From Treponema sp. (GTDB taxonomy: Bacteria; Spirochaetota; Spirochaetia; Treponematales; Treponemataceae), in assembly GCA_014803985.1 (NCBI GenBank), contig JAAVAO010000042.1, positions 26,094 through 90,093 of the forward strand: a stretch of 64,000 nt of DNA. The letters run 5' to 3'. Of the stretch, positions 55,093-63,883 are shown piece by piece (the first letter of the stretch is position 1; every line of letters starts with the position of its first letter). The position numbers were made by a program, and so were the translations under genes. The notes beneath the pieces were generated by a model. It saw nothing but the letters and a program-made list of their open reading frames with translations. It was not told the origin of the DNA and did not search any database.

Positions 55093-56418
55093 TCAGCCCC
55101 ATAAAATATACAACGCAATGGCAGCAACGGCAGTTGTTACAAAAGTAAATGGTGCGCCTATTCTTAACCAATCTGGAAATTTCATAGGATACCCTTCTTT
55201 TTTTAGAATTCCCATAGCAACAACATTCGCACTTGCACCAAAAGGAGTGAGATTTCCACCCAAACACGAACCAATTAAAAGCGCAAACATATACAACTCT
55301 TTTGGCACATTGATAGTTTCGGCAAGAGAAGCCGCAACAGGAAGCATAACAATTATATACGGCACATTGTCCACAAAACCTGAAATTAAAATAGAAACAA
55401 AAAGAATCAAAACAAAACCAAGCAATTTATTCTCGCCAGTAATTTTTGCAAGAAAAAGCGAAAAGTCTTTAAGCAAGCCTGTTTCGCTTATCGCCCCGAC
55501 AACCACAAAAATCCCACACAAAAAGAAAATCGTCTCCCAGTCAAGCTCCCTTATAAGCGTGAAAGTCTCAGACTTTGACTTTTTTTGAAAGATAACATAC
55601 CAAAGGAGGGCAGCAATTCCCAGAGAAAAGACAAAAAGTCCTGAAAGATATTTAAAATCTATTGGAATAAATGAAATGCCAGTAAGTCCAAAAATCATCG
55701 TTAAAAGTAAAATGGCGGGGAAAATAGAAATAACGTGTGTTTGTTCCACAGTCGCCTTGCCCTTTGCATTTAAAAAATAAAAATAAAAGTAAATGCACCC
55801 CGCTATCAAGCCAATTTGAATAAAAAAGAATATTGACAGTTTTCCCTGCCGAAAGAAAAAGTCGTTGAAATTGTAACCTGCAAAACTTGCAAAAATCATA
55901 GAAGGCGGATCGCCGACCAAAGTTGCAGTTCCCTCTAAATTCGACATCACCGCAAGCCCACAAAGGAAATAAGTTGGGGTCATAGAAAGTTTTTTTGACA
56001 ACGCAAGCGCAATCGGAGCCATCACAAGAACCGTCGCAACATTCTCAACAAAAATAGAAATTATACCTGTCATTGCCAGTATCAAAATAATTGCAATGCT
56101 CGTGCTAGGCGACTTTTCAATAATAAAATCAGCAATCCGAACAGGCACTTTTGAATAAATAAAAAGAGTGGCAATAATCATACTGCCTATGTATATCATA
56201 AGCACATTCCAATTTATGAGGGTAAAAAGCGAATGTGTAATTGAAAAAGTTCTATTGGCAGAAAGCGAAGTTCCGTCTGAAAAAATAGCCGATGGATACA
56301 CAGCCCCAAGAATTACTAAAAAAAGTGCTGCTATCGTTGAAAATACAACTTTTTTTTCCTGCTTTACAATCACAAGAAGATACATCACAATTGCAGTTGT
56401 CAAGACAATCCATTTCAT
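55093..56418 (-). CDS. ArsB/NhaD-superfamily ion permease
   Basis: A 441-aa protein from ATG 56418; the ORF-track N-terminus reads back into the hairpin repeat. About 12 membrane helices. Conserved ion-transporter-superfamily signatures are present twice, showing the usual inverted halves: FVENVATVLVMAPIALALSK with NLEGTATLVGDPPSMIFASF, and GFVDNVPYIIVMLPVAASLA with GGNLTPFGASANVVAM. Substrate could be Na+/H+ (NhaD), arsenite (ArsB) or dicarboxylate; arsenic genes are not nearby. No clear ribosome binding site. Confidence 0.82.
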   Translation of the reverse strand: MKWIVLTTAIVMYLLVIVKQEKKVVFSTIAALFLVILGAVYPSAIFSDGTSLSANRTFSITHSLFTLINWNVLMIYIGSMIIATLFIYSKVPVRIADFIIEKSPSTSIAIILILAMTGIISIFVENVATVLVMAPIALALSKKLSMTPTYFLCGLAVMSNLEGTATLVGDPPSMIFASFAGYNFNDFFFRQGKLSIFFFIQIGLIAGCIYFYFYFLNAKGKATVEQTHVISIFPAILLLTMIFGLTGISFIPIDFKYLSGLFVFSLGIAALLWYVIFQKKSKSETFTLIRELDWETIFFLCGIFVVVGAISETGLLKDFSLFLAKITGENKLLGFVLILFVSILISGFVDNVPYIIVMLPVAASLAETINVPKELYMFALLIGSCLGGNLTPFGASANVVAMGILKKEGYPMKFPDWLRIGAPFTFVTTAVAAIALYILWG

Positions 56419-56465
56419 TACTATACTATAATGCAATAAAATCATAAATGCAATCAAAATCAATA

Positions 56466-56649
56466 GGAAGGTTTTAAAACAGGCAACTAAAATTGCGTTG
56501 CCTGTTTTAATGTGAGTTTTCTTCGCAAACTCACTTATCCACTGCCATTTCATTGCGAAATGGCGTTTTCAACATCTCCCGAATCTGAAGATTCGCTCGC
56601 TGTTGAAAATCAAGGAAGGTTTTAAAACAGGCAACTAAAATTGCGTTGC
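56466..56649. repeat. Chain of four hairpins flanked by a 36-bp direct repeat
   Basis: In order: TTAAAACAGGCAAC/GTTGCCTGTTTTAA (14 bp, 56474-56510), GTGAGTTT/AAACTCAC (56512-56534), GCCATTTC/GAAATGGC (56544-56564), and TTTTCAACA/TGTTGAAAA (56566-56609) enclosing CGAATC-TGAA-GATTCG. The 36-mer GGAAGGTTTTAAAACAGGCA...GTTGC at 56466-56501 recurs at 56614-56649. It lies just upstream of the permease gene. Confidence 0.85.
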
Positions 56650-56700
56650 TGCTTTAATAGCGAATTTTCTTTGAAAAATAGAAAGAACATTCTTCCAGTT

Positions 56701-56813
56701 GCAGTGAAAAAGGCAAAAACATGCGCCTGCGCATTTCGCACTGATTGTGGCAAAGATTTTTCTCGCTGCTCTCGCAGCGACCACAATCAGAGCGATTTTG
56801 CCTTTTTCACTGC
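56701..56813. repeat. Large nested inverted repeat between murI and the permease
   Basis: GCAGTGAAAAAGGCAAAA (56701-56718) pairs perfectly with TTTTGCCTTTTTCACTGC (56796-56813). Inside, CTGATTGTGG (56741-56750) pairs with CCACAATCAG (56781-56790), and further GC-rich bases between also pair. It would fold into one long cruciform or RNA stem. It is near the 3' end of murI but not followed by a U-tract. Confidence 0.85.
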
Positions 56814-56890
56814 ACCTTTGCGACTGTTTTTATATTTTTTCAAAACTCTCGTTTTTCATTTTTCTATAACTGCATATACCTATTTAAAAG

Positions 56891-57709
56891 TTAGAGGGGC
56901 AGGATTCCACCGAAATGTATATTATTCACTTCGCAGAAATTTTTATAAAACTGACTGTCATCAACATTGCTAAAGCCTGTAACAAAAAGTCTCGAAATCT
57001 CACTGTCATTTTTAGATGAAATTTCTGGATGCGCTAATAAAAATTGCCTTTCAACTTCAAGTGCATGGTGAGAAACTCCATCACGAGAGTCCACCACAGA
57101 CAGTGCATCCCCCGCATATTTTTTGATGTATTCGCTTATATTTAAAAAGTGAGTGCACGCAAGCACAACCACATCGCACCCATTCTCTTTAAAAAAATCA
57201 ACTGCACCTTTTATAGCATCAATGCGCTCTTCTTCTGTGCTTGTAAAAAATGTATGTTCAATAAAAGAAATCAACTCTGGATCTGCCCGTGAAATCAATG
57301 TACAGTCCGAGGCAAAATGCTTCTTTAGTTCAAGCGAATACGAATTATGTATTGTTGCTGTAGTCGCCAAAAGCCCAATTCTTCTCGTTTTTGAAACAAG
57401 GCTCGCAGGCTTTATGGCAGGAACAGTTCCAACAAACGGAACAGACGGAAAACGGGAGCGCAAAAACTCAAGAGCATTGACCGAAATAGTGTTGCAGGCA
57501 AGGACAATCACATTTGGATTCCACTTTTCAATGATTTTTTCAACAAGCGATGTTGCCGCCTCAATTATTTTATTGGTTGGCTTTTCGCCATACGGAAAAT
57601 TTTTTGTATCGGCAACATAAACGCAAGAAGCGGAGGGACTTTTTTCTTTTAATGCTTTTAGATACGGAAGCCCTCCAACACCAGAATCCACAAATGCAAA
57701 ATCCACCAT
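56891..57709 (-). CDS. murI: Glutamate racemase
   Basis: Makes D-glutamate for peptidoglycan. A 272-aa protein with FVDSGVGGLPYLKAL, ADTKNFPYGEKP, first catalytic Cys in VIVLACNTISVNAL and second in VVVLACTHFLNI, in the usual spacing. The N-terminal Ser replaces Ser/Gly normally seen after Asp (DSGVGG). Length is typical. Monocistronic in appearance: repeats lie on both sides. Confidence 0.93.
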   Translation of the reverse strand: MVDFAFVDSGVGGLPYLKALKEKSPSASCVYVADTKNFPYGEKPTNKIIEAATSLVEKIIEKWNPNVIVLACNTISVNALEFLRSRFPSVPFVGTVPAIKPASLVSKTRRIGLLATTATIHNSYSLELKKHFASDCTLISRADPELISFIEHTFFTSTEEERIDAIKGAVDFFKENGCDVVVLACTHFLNISEYIKKYAGDALSVVDSRDGVSHHALEVERQFLLAHPEISSKNDSEISRLFVTGFSNVDDSQFYKNFCEVNNIHFGGILPL

Positions 57710-57770
57710 AGTCTAAATATAATGAAAAAAGTGTATGAAATCAATTACTGAATCAGGGGGTAAGCACGAA

Positions 57771-57916
57771 AAAACATTCTTCCAGTTGCAGTGGCGGAAG
57801 ATTCAATGTTCTTTCAGTTTTACACTTCGACTTCCGGTCGCAGGGCAAAGCCCTGCTTAGCCAGTTTTGTCTGCGAGTTTGCAACTCAAACTCGGTAGCA
57901 ATTTCTACGGAATTGC
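57771..57916. repeat. Composite hairpin element (two-hairpin and chain-type parts)
   Basis: Starts with ACATTCTTCCAGTTGCAGTG, a 20-mer also present at 56687-56706. Then GGCGGAAG...CTTCCGG, GCAGGGC-AAA-GCCCTGC (57840-57856), CCAGTTTTG, GAGTTTG-CAACT-CAAACTC (57875-57893) and GCAATTTC-TAC-GGAATTGC (57898-57916). It mixes modules of both repeat families and lies at the 3' side of the rod-gene run. Confidence 0.75.
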
Positions 57917-57949
57917 GTACTGTGATACCTCAACTTGCAATGCAACAAA

Positions 57950-58483
57950 TTACACCAAACTTAAATAAATTTGATCGGCAAGACCGAAGCCTGCATTTTT
58001 TGTCATTGCAGTGGCGTATTCATCAAAAATCATATCTTCATACATTTGACCGGCAAAACCATCTCCGCCAAGTCCACTTTTTGAAACAGTCTTTCGCATT
58101 GAAGAAAGCATTTGCTTTACAAAAAAACTTTCCAACTCCATAGATTTTTCATAAAGACGGCTTGTCTTGTCAATTGTTTTTGTTGTTCCATGCACACCCG
58201 CTTGATTTCTTGCAGCTCCTTGTGGCAAGGCATTTTTATCGGCAGAAGATGTAAATGCGCCGTGAAAGTCAGTTTTCATATCGCCGTTCAATCTTCCTTC
58301 CTGCAAGATTTGAGAAGAGGAAATAGCGGATGTTTTTTCGGCACTGTCACTGTTTTTTTCGCTTTCGGCACGAATGCTCTCTAGCAAGTCCGCAAACTTT
58401 GAGTTTTCTCCACCAATACTGGCAGTCTGCATAGCCGCACTTCCATCATTTCGCAAAAAACTATTAACTCCGCCTACATTCAT
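57950..58483 (-). CDS. flgJ: FlgJ-like rod-binding protein
   Basis: A 177-aa protein from ATG 58483 with AAGGTG upstream (the ORF track used a GTG three codons earlier). The C-terminal 70 residues match the FlgJ N-terminal/rod-binding domain: LYEKSMELESFFVKQMLSSM, then GGDGFAGQMYEDMIFDEYAT and NAGFGLADQIY. The muramidase domain of enteric FlgJ is absent, as is normal for spirochaetes. It probably caps or scaffolds periplasmic flagellar rod assembly. Directly after flgG. Confidence 0.82.
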   Translation of the reverse strand: MNVGGVNSFLRNDGSAAMQTASIGGENSKFADLLESIRAESEKNSDSAEKTSAISSSQILQEGRLNGDMKTDFHGAFTSSADKNALPQGAARNQAGVHGTTKTIDKTSRLYEKSMELESFFVKQMLSSMRKTVSKSGLGGDGFAGQMYEDMIFDEYATAMTKNAGFGLADQIYLSLV

Positions 58484-58524
58484 AAAACCCACCTTTTTCC
58501 CTATTTTTTTCTACATCTTCAAAG

Positions 58525-59319
58525 TTATCGCTTTAAGTTCACCGCAGTGCTCAGCATATTGTCACTCGTCTGAATTGCCTTAGAATTGAACTCATACGCT
58601 CTTTGCGCCACAATCATCTGCACCATTTCATTCACCACAGAAACATTTGAAAGCTCTAGAAATTTATGGTGAGTTCGTCCAAATCCGTCAAGTCCTGGAC
58701 GACCTGCATACGCATCGCCTGATGCATTTGTTGCAACAAAAAGATTGTCCCCGTCCGCTTGCAAACCAACTGCATTCGGAAATCTAAAAAGTTCAATCTG
58801 CCCCACCTCAACCGGCTCGTTTCCGCCATTGATTTTTACGCTCACCCTGCCAGTTTGTGTCACATTCAGCGTGGAAACATCGTATCCCTCCGGGAGAATG
58901 ATTTCCGGTTGCAAGCGAAGTCCGTTTGCATTCACAAGCTGACCATTTGAATCAACCTTGAATGATCCGTCGCGCGTGTAGGCGTAACTTCCGTCATATT
59001 TTTGAACGCGAAAAAATCCCTCGCCAACAATTGCAACGTCTGTATCAACGCCAGTGTTTTGCAAAGAACCTTGCGTCATAATGCGCTGTGTTGCAGCAAC
59101 TTTTACGCCGGCTCCTTGCTGAATTCCCACTGGAGTAACGGTGTCTTCCGTTGCCGGAGTGCCCGCAAGCTTTACATTTTGATATACTAAATCCTCAAAC
59201 TCAACCCGTTGTTGTTTGTATCCCGTTGTGTTTACATTTGAAAGATTATTTGAAATTGCATCAATATTTGATTGCTGCCCGTTCATTCCTGTTGCCGCTG
59301 TCCATAAACTTCTAACCAT
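58525..59319 (-). CDS. flgG: Flagellar distal rod protein FlgG
   Basis: A 264-aa rod protein of the periplasmic flagellum. N-terminus MVRSLWTAATGMNGQQSNIDAISNNLSNVNTTGYKQQRVEFEDL, central GEGFFRVQKYDGSYAYTRDGSFKVD, and C-terminus LELSNVSVVNEMVQMIVAQRAYEFNSKAIQTSDNML are typical FlgG. Full length. It follows flgF by 51 bp. Confidence 0.95.
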   Translation of the reverse strand: MVRSLWTAATGMNGQQSNIDAISNNLSNVNTTGYKQQRVEFEDLVYQNVKLAGTPATEDTVTPVGIQQGAGVKVAATQRIMTQGSLQNTGVDTDVAIVGEGFFRVQKYDGSYAYTRDGSFKVDSNGQLVNANGLRLQPEIILPEGYDVSTLNVTQTGRVSVKINGGNEPVEVGQIELFRFPNAVGLQADGDNLFVATNASGDAYAGRPGLDGFGRTHHKFLELSNVSVVNEMVQMIVAQRAYEFNSKAIQTSDNMLSTAVNLKR

Positions 59320-59370
59320 ACTTTTTACCTTCTATCTTAAAAATTGGAAGTTCGCTCGCTCTTTTGCGCG

Positions 59371-60168
59371 CTACTTGTATATCGCAGTGCGAGACCACAA
59401 AGTTCCCATCATACTATCTTCGCTTGTAACAGTTTTTTGGTTAGCCTCATACGCCCTGTTCACTTCAATCATCTGCACCATTTCATTCACCACATTCACA
59501 TTTGATGTTTCCATATATCCTTGAAGAAAACGAGGTCTTTCAGTTCCCTCTGCAATATGGGCATCACCAGAAATATCATTTGCGCTATACAGATTTCCGC
59601 CCATTTTTTTCAAATAACGCTCGTTGTCAAATCTCACGACTTTAAATCTATCAATAAGTTCATTGTCTTCTTTGGAATAAATAATACCGTCTTCATTCAC
59701 CGTAAAACTATCATCGTTGACTAAAATGCGCCCGCTTTCACCAAGAACAGGATACCCGTCCTTTGACTCCAAAATTCCTTCCTTTCCAACGATAAAATTT
59801 CCATCACGCGTATATCGCTCTCCGTAGGGAGTTTCAAGCACAAAAAAACCTTCTCCTGCAAACGCTATGTCCGTATTTGCACTCGTCTGTCTAAACGAAC
59901 CTTGTGTAAAATCGGTGTAGTTTTCATTTGTTTCCACGCCAAGCCCCAACTTTCCGATAATAGGAGCCGCATCCGCACTTCCAAACGGCGTTTTATACAC
60001 TCCATCAAGATTTGTTCGTCTTAAGACGAGCTCTGGAAATGATTTTGATACAGTAATATCACGCTTATAGCCCGCCGTGTCCACATTTGCAAGGTTGTTT
60101 GAAATCGCATCCAGTCGATTTTGCTGTGCATTCATTCCGCTTGCACCAGTGTACCACCCTCTAATCAT
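59371..60168 (-). CDS. flgF: Flagellar proximal rod protein FlgF
   Basis: A 265-aa FlgG/FlgF-family protein: MIRGWYTGASGMNAQQNRLDAISNNLANVDTAGYKRD, FAGEGFFVLETPYGERYTRDGNF and METSNVNVVNEMVQMIEVNRAYEANQKTV. Being first in the order F-G-J, and with the slightly diverged N-terminus, it is called FlgF rather than a second FlgG. Divergent from guaA across 206 bp that contain the guaA promoter. Confidence 0.9.
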   Translation of the reverse strand: MIRGWYTGASGMNAQQNRLDAISNNLANVDTAGYKRDITVSKSFPELVLRRTNLDGVYKTPFGSADAAPIIGKLGLGVETNENYTDFTQGSFRQTSANTDIAFAGEGFFVLETPYGERYTRDGNFIVGKEGILESKDGYPVLGESGRILVNDDSFTVNEDGIIYSKEDNELIDRFKVVRFDNERYLKKMGGNLYSANDISGDAHIAEGTERPRFLQGYMETSNVNVVNEMVQMIEVNRAYEANQKTVTSEDSMMGTLWSRTAIYK

Positions 60169-60290
60169 ATCTTCCCCCTAAAAACAAGTCTGCAACACAA
60201 ACGTGAGTTTCTTACGCCTGCACTGTGCAAGCACAAGAATTGTTCCCCTCATATTTTTTTACCTTCATTTATTTATCGGAAAAACAAGGC

Positions 60291-60319
60291 TTGAGTTAAA
60301 GATTATTTTTAAGTATCAT
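60291..60319 (+). promoter_or_regulatory. Putative guaA promoter
   Basis: TTGAGT (60291-60296), exactly 17 bp, then TATCAT (60314-60319), 55 bp before the ATG. Good spacing and fair hexamers. I see no purine riboswitch in the leader. Confidence 0.45.
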
Positions 60320-60374
60320 TATAAAAACAAGAGAAAGTTAGTATTTTCTTCTTGACGTTTTATGGGAGAATGTT

Positions 60375-62252
60375 ATGCCACGAGAAAAAATTATTGTTCT
60401 TGACTTTGGAAGCCAATATGCTCATCTCATTGCAAAAAGATTTCGTATGCTTGGCTTTTATTCGGAAATTGCGCTGCCATCAAGCCCTCTTCAAACGTTT
60501 GCAGACGCAAAGGGCATAGTTTTTTCAGGAGGTCCTGCCTCTATCTACGACAAAAACACTCCTGATTTTAATAGCGAAATTCTTTCCCTTGACATACCGA
60601 TTTTAGGTCTTTGCTATGGACATTATGTAGTGCAAATGGGCTATGGAGGAAAAGTCGGAAAAGCGGAGACAGGAGAATTTGGGTTTTCTGAACTGACTTT
60701 ACACCCTCAAACTCACTGCCCGCTTTTTGACGGAATCTCTGAAAAACAGCAAGTTTGGATGAGCCACCAAGACGAGGTTTTGCAATGCGGAGAAGGATTT
60801 GAAACAGTGGGGTCTACAAAAGACTGTAAATATGCTGCAATGCAAAATCTCCCCAAAAAAAGATTTTCGCTTCAATTTCACTGCGAAGTAAAGGACACCC
60901 CATGCGGAAATAAAATTTTTGAAAATTTTGCACAATTTTGCGGAATGAAAAAAAACTGGGATCAAGACACGGTATTAAACACCATTTTGCAGAACATTGA
61001 AAAAGAGGCGAACGGCAAAAATGTTCTTTTGTTTTTAAGCGGTGGCGTTGACTCCACAATTACATTCGCACTATTGAACAAAGCATTGGGAAAAGAACGC
61101 GTTTTAGGGCTTCATATTGACAATGGCTTTATGAGAAAAAACGAAAGCCAAAATGTTGCAAATGCATACAGAGAATTTGGCTTTAACAACTTCATTGTGG
61201 AAGACGCATCGGAAAGTTTCTTAAATGCCGTAAAAAAACTCATCGACCCGCAAAAAAAACGTATGGCAATCGGAGAGAATTTTATCGCCGTAAGAAATAG
61301 CATTGTTGAAAAGCAACACCTTGACGAAAGTAACTGGCTTTTAGCGCAAGGAACACTCTATCCTGACATCATTGAATCAGGGGGAACAAAAAATTCAAAC
61401 ACGATCAAAACGCACCACAATCGTGTGAAAGGAATTCAAAGTCTCATTGAAAAAGGACTTGTTATCGAGCCGATTCGAGATTTATACAAGGATGAAGTTC
61501 GTGCAATTGGAAAAAAACTCGGGCTTGATGACAGTCTGGTTATGCGCCATCCGTTTCCCGGTCCTGGTCTTTCAATAAATGTTTTATGCTCAAACGGCGC
61601 TATGAGTGATGACGATGCAAAAGAATTTGAGAAAGCGAAAGACGAATTCAACAATATAAAAATCACTGAATTCTGCGAACACTGTTCTGCAAATATGGAA
61701 AAATTCGTTTTACCAGTAAAATCCGTTGGAGTTCAAGGCGACTTTAGAACATATAGATTCCCAGCGGTTTTGAGCTTTGAAAGACTTGGCAATGGATTTT
61801 TCCACATTCCAAAAAAGTGGGAAAAAATTGAGAGGGCTTCAAGCGCAATCACAAACAGCGCACAGTATTTAAACAGAACGTTAATCCGGCTGTGGCAAAA
61901 TCCTTCAATAAAGAACAGTGATTTAATGCTGCAAGAAGGATATTGCGAAAAAGATCGCCTTGATCAATTGCGGGAAGTTGACGACATAGTTTTAAACGCC
62001 CTTCACAAATACAATTGGTATGAAAAGATTTTCCAGCATTTGACAATTGATTTGCCGTATTCAAGCGGAAAAGGAAGAGCAAGTTTTGTTTTGCGTCCAG
62101 TTTGTTCTGAAGACGTGATGACCGCTCGCTTTGCCCATCTTCCTCTAGGCCTCTTGAACGAAATCACAGAAAAAATATCCACATTGCATTTTGTTGACGC
62201 TCTATACTACGACTGCACAAACAAACCCCCTGCAACCTTTGGCTGGGAATAA
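60375..62252 (+). CDS. guaA: GMP synthase (glutamine-hydrolysing), long form
   Basis: Converts XMP, ATP and glutamine to GMP. A 625-aa protein. The class I glutaminase domain shows nucleophile Cys in LGLCYGHYVVQMGYGG and His-X-Glu in QFHCEV. The ATP pyrophosphatase domain shows PP-loop LFLSGGVDSTITFAL and HHNRV. The C-terminal dimerisation domain ends SKPPATFxWE-like (NKPPATFGWE). It is about 100 residues longer than E. coli GuaA because of an insert around 450-560 (ITEFCEHCSANMEKFVLPVK onward), resembling eukaryotic-type GMP synthase. Ribosome binding site GGGAGAA. Confidence 0.95.
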   Translation: MPREKIIVLDFGSQYAHLIAKRFRMLGFYSEIALPSSPLQTFADAKGIVFSGGPASIYDKNTPDFNSEILSLDIPILGLCYGHYVVQMGYGGKVGKAETGEFGFSELTLHPQTHCPLFDGISEKQQVWMSHQDEVLQCGEGFETVGSTKDCKYAAMQNLPKKRFSLQFHCEVKDTPCGNKIFENFAQFCGMKKNWDQDTVLNTILQNIEKEANGKNVLLFLSGGVDSTITFALLNKALGKERVLGLHIDNGFMRKNESQNVANAYREFGFNNFIVEDASESFLNAVKKLIDPQKKRMAIGENFIAVRNSIVEKQHLDESNWLLAQGTLYPDIIESGGTKNSNTIKTHHNRVKGIQSLIEKGLVIEPIRDLYKDEVRAIGKKLGLDDSLVMRHPFPGPGLSINVLCSNGAMSDDDAKEFEKAKDEFNNIKITEFCEHCSANMEKFVLPVKSVGVQGDFRTYRFPAVLSFERLGNGFFHIPKKWEKIERASSAITNSAQYLNRTLIRLWQNPSIKNSDLMLQEGYCEKDRLDQLREVDDIVLNALHKYNWYEKIFQHLTIDLPYSSGKGRASFVLRPVCSEDVMTARFAHLPLGLLNEITEKISTLHFVDALYYDCTNKPPATFGWE

Positions 62253-62312
62253 GGGGCGAGGTAGTTTACTTACTCAAAGTGTATTGTTTTTACCGCGCTC
62301 TCACCTTTTGTG

Positions 62313-62337
62313 CGCACGTTTGCTACTCAAACGTGCG
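62313..62337. repeat. Single chain-type hairpin between guaA and the kinase gene
   Basis: CGCACGTTTG-CTACT-CAAACGTGCG, a perfect 10-bp stem with the TTTG/CAAA core seen in other intergenic hairpins here. GTATTGTTTTTACC occurs on both sides (62281 and 62372). It lies between converging genes. Confidence 0.7.
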
Positions 62338-62400
62338 AGAAGGAGCACGAAGGTCAATTTTTGCTCACGGCGTATTGTTTTTACCACGCCTTGCTTTTTG

Positions 62401-62931
62401 CTATGCCTTCACCAACCCTCGTTTTTTTAATTCCGCTACAATTTGCTCGACAATTTCTTCAGGAGTGTATGTGGAAGTGTCGATTACCAAATCAGCGAAT
62501 GCGTAGTCCGAATTGTCGATATTGTATAGTTCCTTGTAGCGGCGCGAATCCTCCAAATCTCGCATCGCAGTGAATTCCTTGATTTTCTGCAAGTCTCCGC
62601 CTTCTCTTTTGAAAATTCGCTCCGCCCTCATATCATCGCTTGCATAAAGGAACACCTTTAAATCCGCTTCAGCGAGCATCCAAATCGCAAGACGACTTCC
62701 CAAAACGCACGATTCTTTTCTTGCCAGCTCCACCTGATGTGTATCAACATATTTGTCATAACTAAAATCCGTGCGCGCACTTTCTATCACTTCGGAAAGC
62801 GTCATCCCCCGCTCTGCGGCAAGTTGTCTAAACGTATAGTTTATTAATGTAACGTCAAGTTTTTTTGAAAGCAACGTTGAAACCGTTGTATTTCCACAGC
62901 CCGATTTTCCAGAGATTGCAACTCGTATCAT
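62401..62931 (-). CDS. Cytidylate-kinase-like P-loop kinase (archaeal-CMK type)
   Basis: A 176-aa protein resembling archaeal-type cytidylate kinases: N-terminal RVAISGKSGCGNTTVSTLLS, NYTFRQLAAERGMTLSEV, CVLGSRLAIWMLAEADLKVFLYA and RRYKELYNIDNSDYAFADLVIDT. The P-loop has Asn where most kinases have Lys (GxxGxGN-TT). GGAGG precedes the ATG. It is a second cytidylate-kinase-like gene beside the cmk-rpsA fusion, so its substrate may differ. Cotranscribed with yicC (gap 75 bp). Confidence 0.8.
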   Translation of the reverse strand: MIRVAISGKSGCGNTTVSTLLSKKLDVTLINYTFRQLAAERGMTLSEVIESARTDFSYDKYVDTHQVELARKESCVLGSRLAIWMLAEADLKVFLYASDDMRAERIFKREGGDLQKIKEFTAMRDLEDSRRYKELYNIDNSDYAFADLVIDTSTYTPEEIVEQIVAELKKRGLVKA

Positions 62932-63006
62932 AATACCTCCATACCTTCAATCTATGCACCTATAAAATTACAAAATAGTACATTGTACCTGTCAACACGG
63001 AAAAAA

Positions 63007-63873
63007 TTATTCCACATTCTTTGATTGCTCTCGAATATTTTCAACAGCTTCTTTAGCAGAAATCACCATCGCCCCCACTTCGGAAAACTGATTTTTACTT
63101 CCGATTGTATTTATTTCTCGATTCATCTCCTGGCAGATAAAGTCAAGTTTTTTTCCTGGAATCGGATTGTTTTTCATCTCGCTCGACATCGCATCTATAT
63201 GACTTTGAAGCCGTACAATCTCTTCGTTTATCGTATACTTTATCAAAAGGGCGGCAACTTCCGTCATAATGCGATTTTCGTCAACCGCATCTCCAACAAT
63301 TTCCTTGAATTTTGCAGTAATTTGCTCACGGAATGCACTTTCCATTTTTGGCTGCCAATCCTTAAAAAAAGTCGCGCACTTTTGAAGTCCTGCCACTTTT
63401 TCCGACAAATCTTTGTAAAGACTTTCCCCCTCCCTCTTCCTGTCAGCGCAGAATTTTTCAAGGACAGTTGAAAAGAGTTCGTCTATCATCCCTCGATATT
63501 TTTCCACATCGTAAGATTTTCCAGCATTTAAGACACCGTTTTGCGAAATGACAAGCGAAAGCGGTATCTCTTCTTTCATCCCTATTTCCTCAGAAATTTT
63601 TTTAATTGCATTGTAATAAGAAGCGGCAAGAGACACATCCGCATATATTTCAGCACCTGAAGAAAGCTCTCGTATGCGAATATTCACACACACCTTCCCA
63701 CGATTCACTTTTTCAGTAATTTTTTGCCGATAGTAACTTTCAAGACTTGCCAAATAAGACGGCAAAAACACTTCCAAATCCAAAAATCGAGAATTAACAG
63801 ACTTTATTTCAACAGAAACAATCGCCTCATCAAAAGTCTTCTCCTCATACGCATATCCCGTCATTGATGTCAT
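63007..63873 (-). CDS. yicC: YicC-family endoribonuclease
   Basis: A 288-aa protein from ATG 63873 (GGGGGATAT upstream); the ORF-track start reads through the palindrome. Starts MTSMTGYAYEEK and includes EIKSVNSRFLDLEVFLPSYL, RGKVCVNIRI, then DENRIMTEVAALLIKYTINEEIVRLQSHID and KKLDFICQEMNREINTIGSK, all YicC/YloC signatures. YicC proteins are endoribonucleases in E. coli. A remarkable 48-bp palindrome sits 10 bp before its start. Confidence 0.92.
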   Translation of the reverse strand: MTSMTGYAYEEKTFDEAIVSVEIKSVNSRFLDLEVFLPSYLASLESYYRQKITEKVNRGKVCVNIRIRELSSGAEIYADVSLAASYYNAIKKISEEIGMKEEIPLSLVISQNGVLNAGKSYDVEKYRGMIDELFSTVLEKFCADRKREGESLYKDLSEKVAGLQKCATFFKDWQPKMESAFREQITAKFKEIVGDAVDENRIMTEVAALLIKYTINEEIVRLQSHIDAMSSEMKNNPIPGKKLDFICQEMNREINTIGSKNQFSEVGAMVISAKEAVENIREQSKNVE

Positions 63874-63883
63874 ATATATCCCC

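Noticed and set aside
57153-57620. 155-aa + strand ORF opposite murI
   Set aside because: Antisense shadow of an intact glutamate racemase.
60321-60374. Purine riboswitch upstream of guaA
   Set aside because: The 55-nt leader after the likely promoter is too short and shows no purine aptamer pattern.
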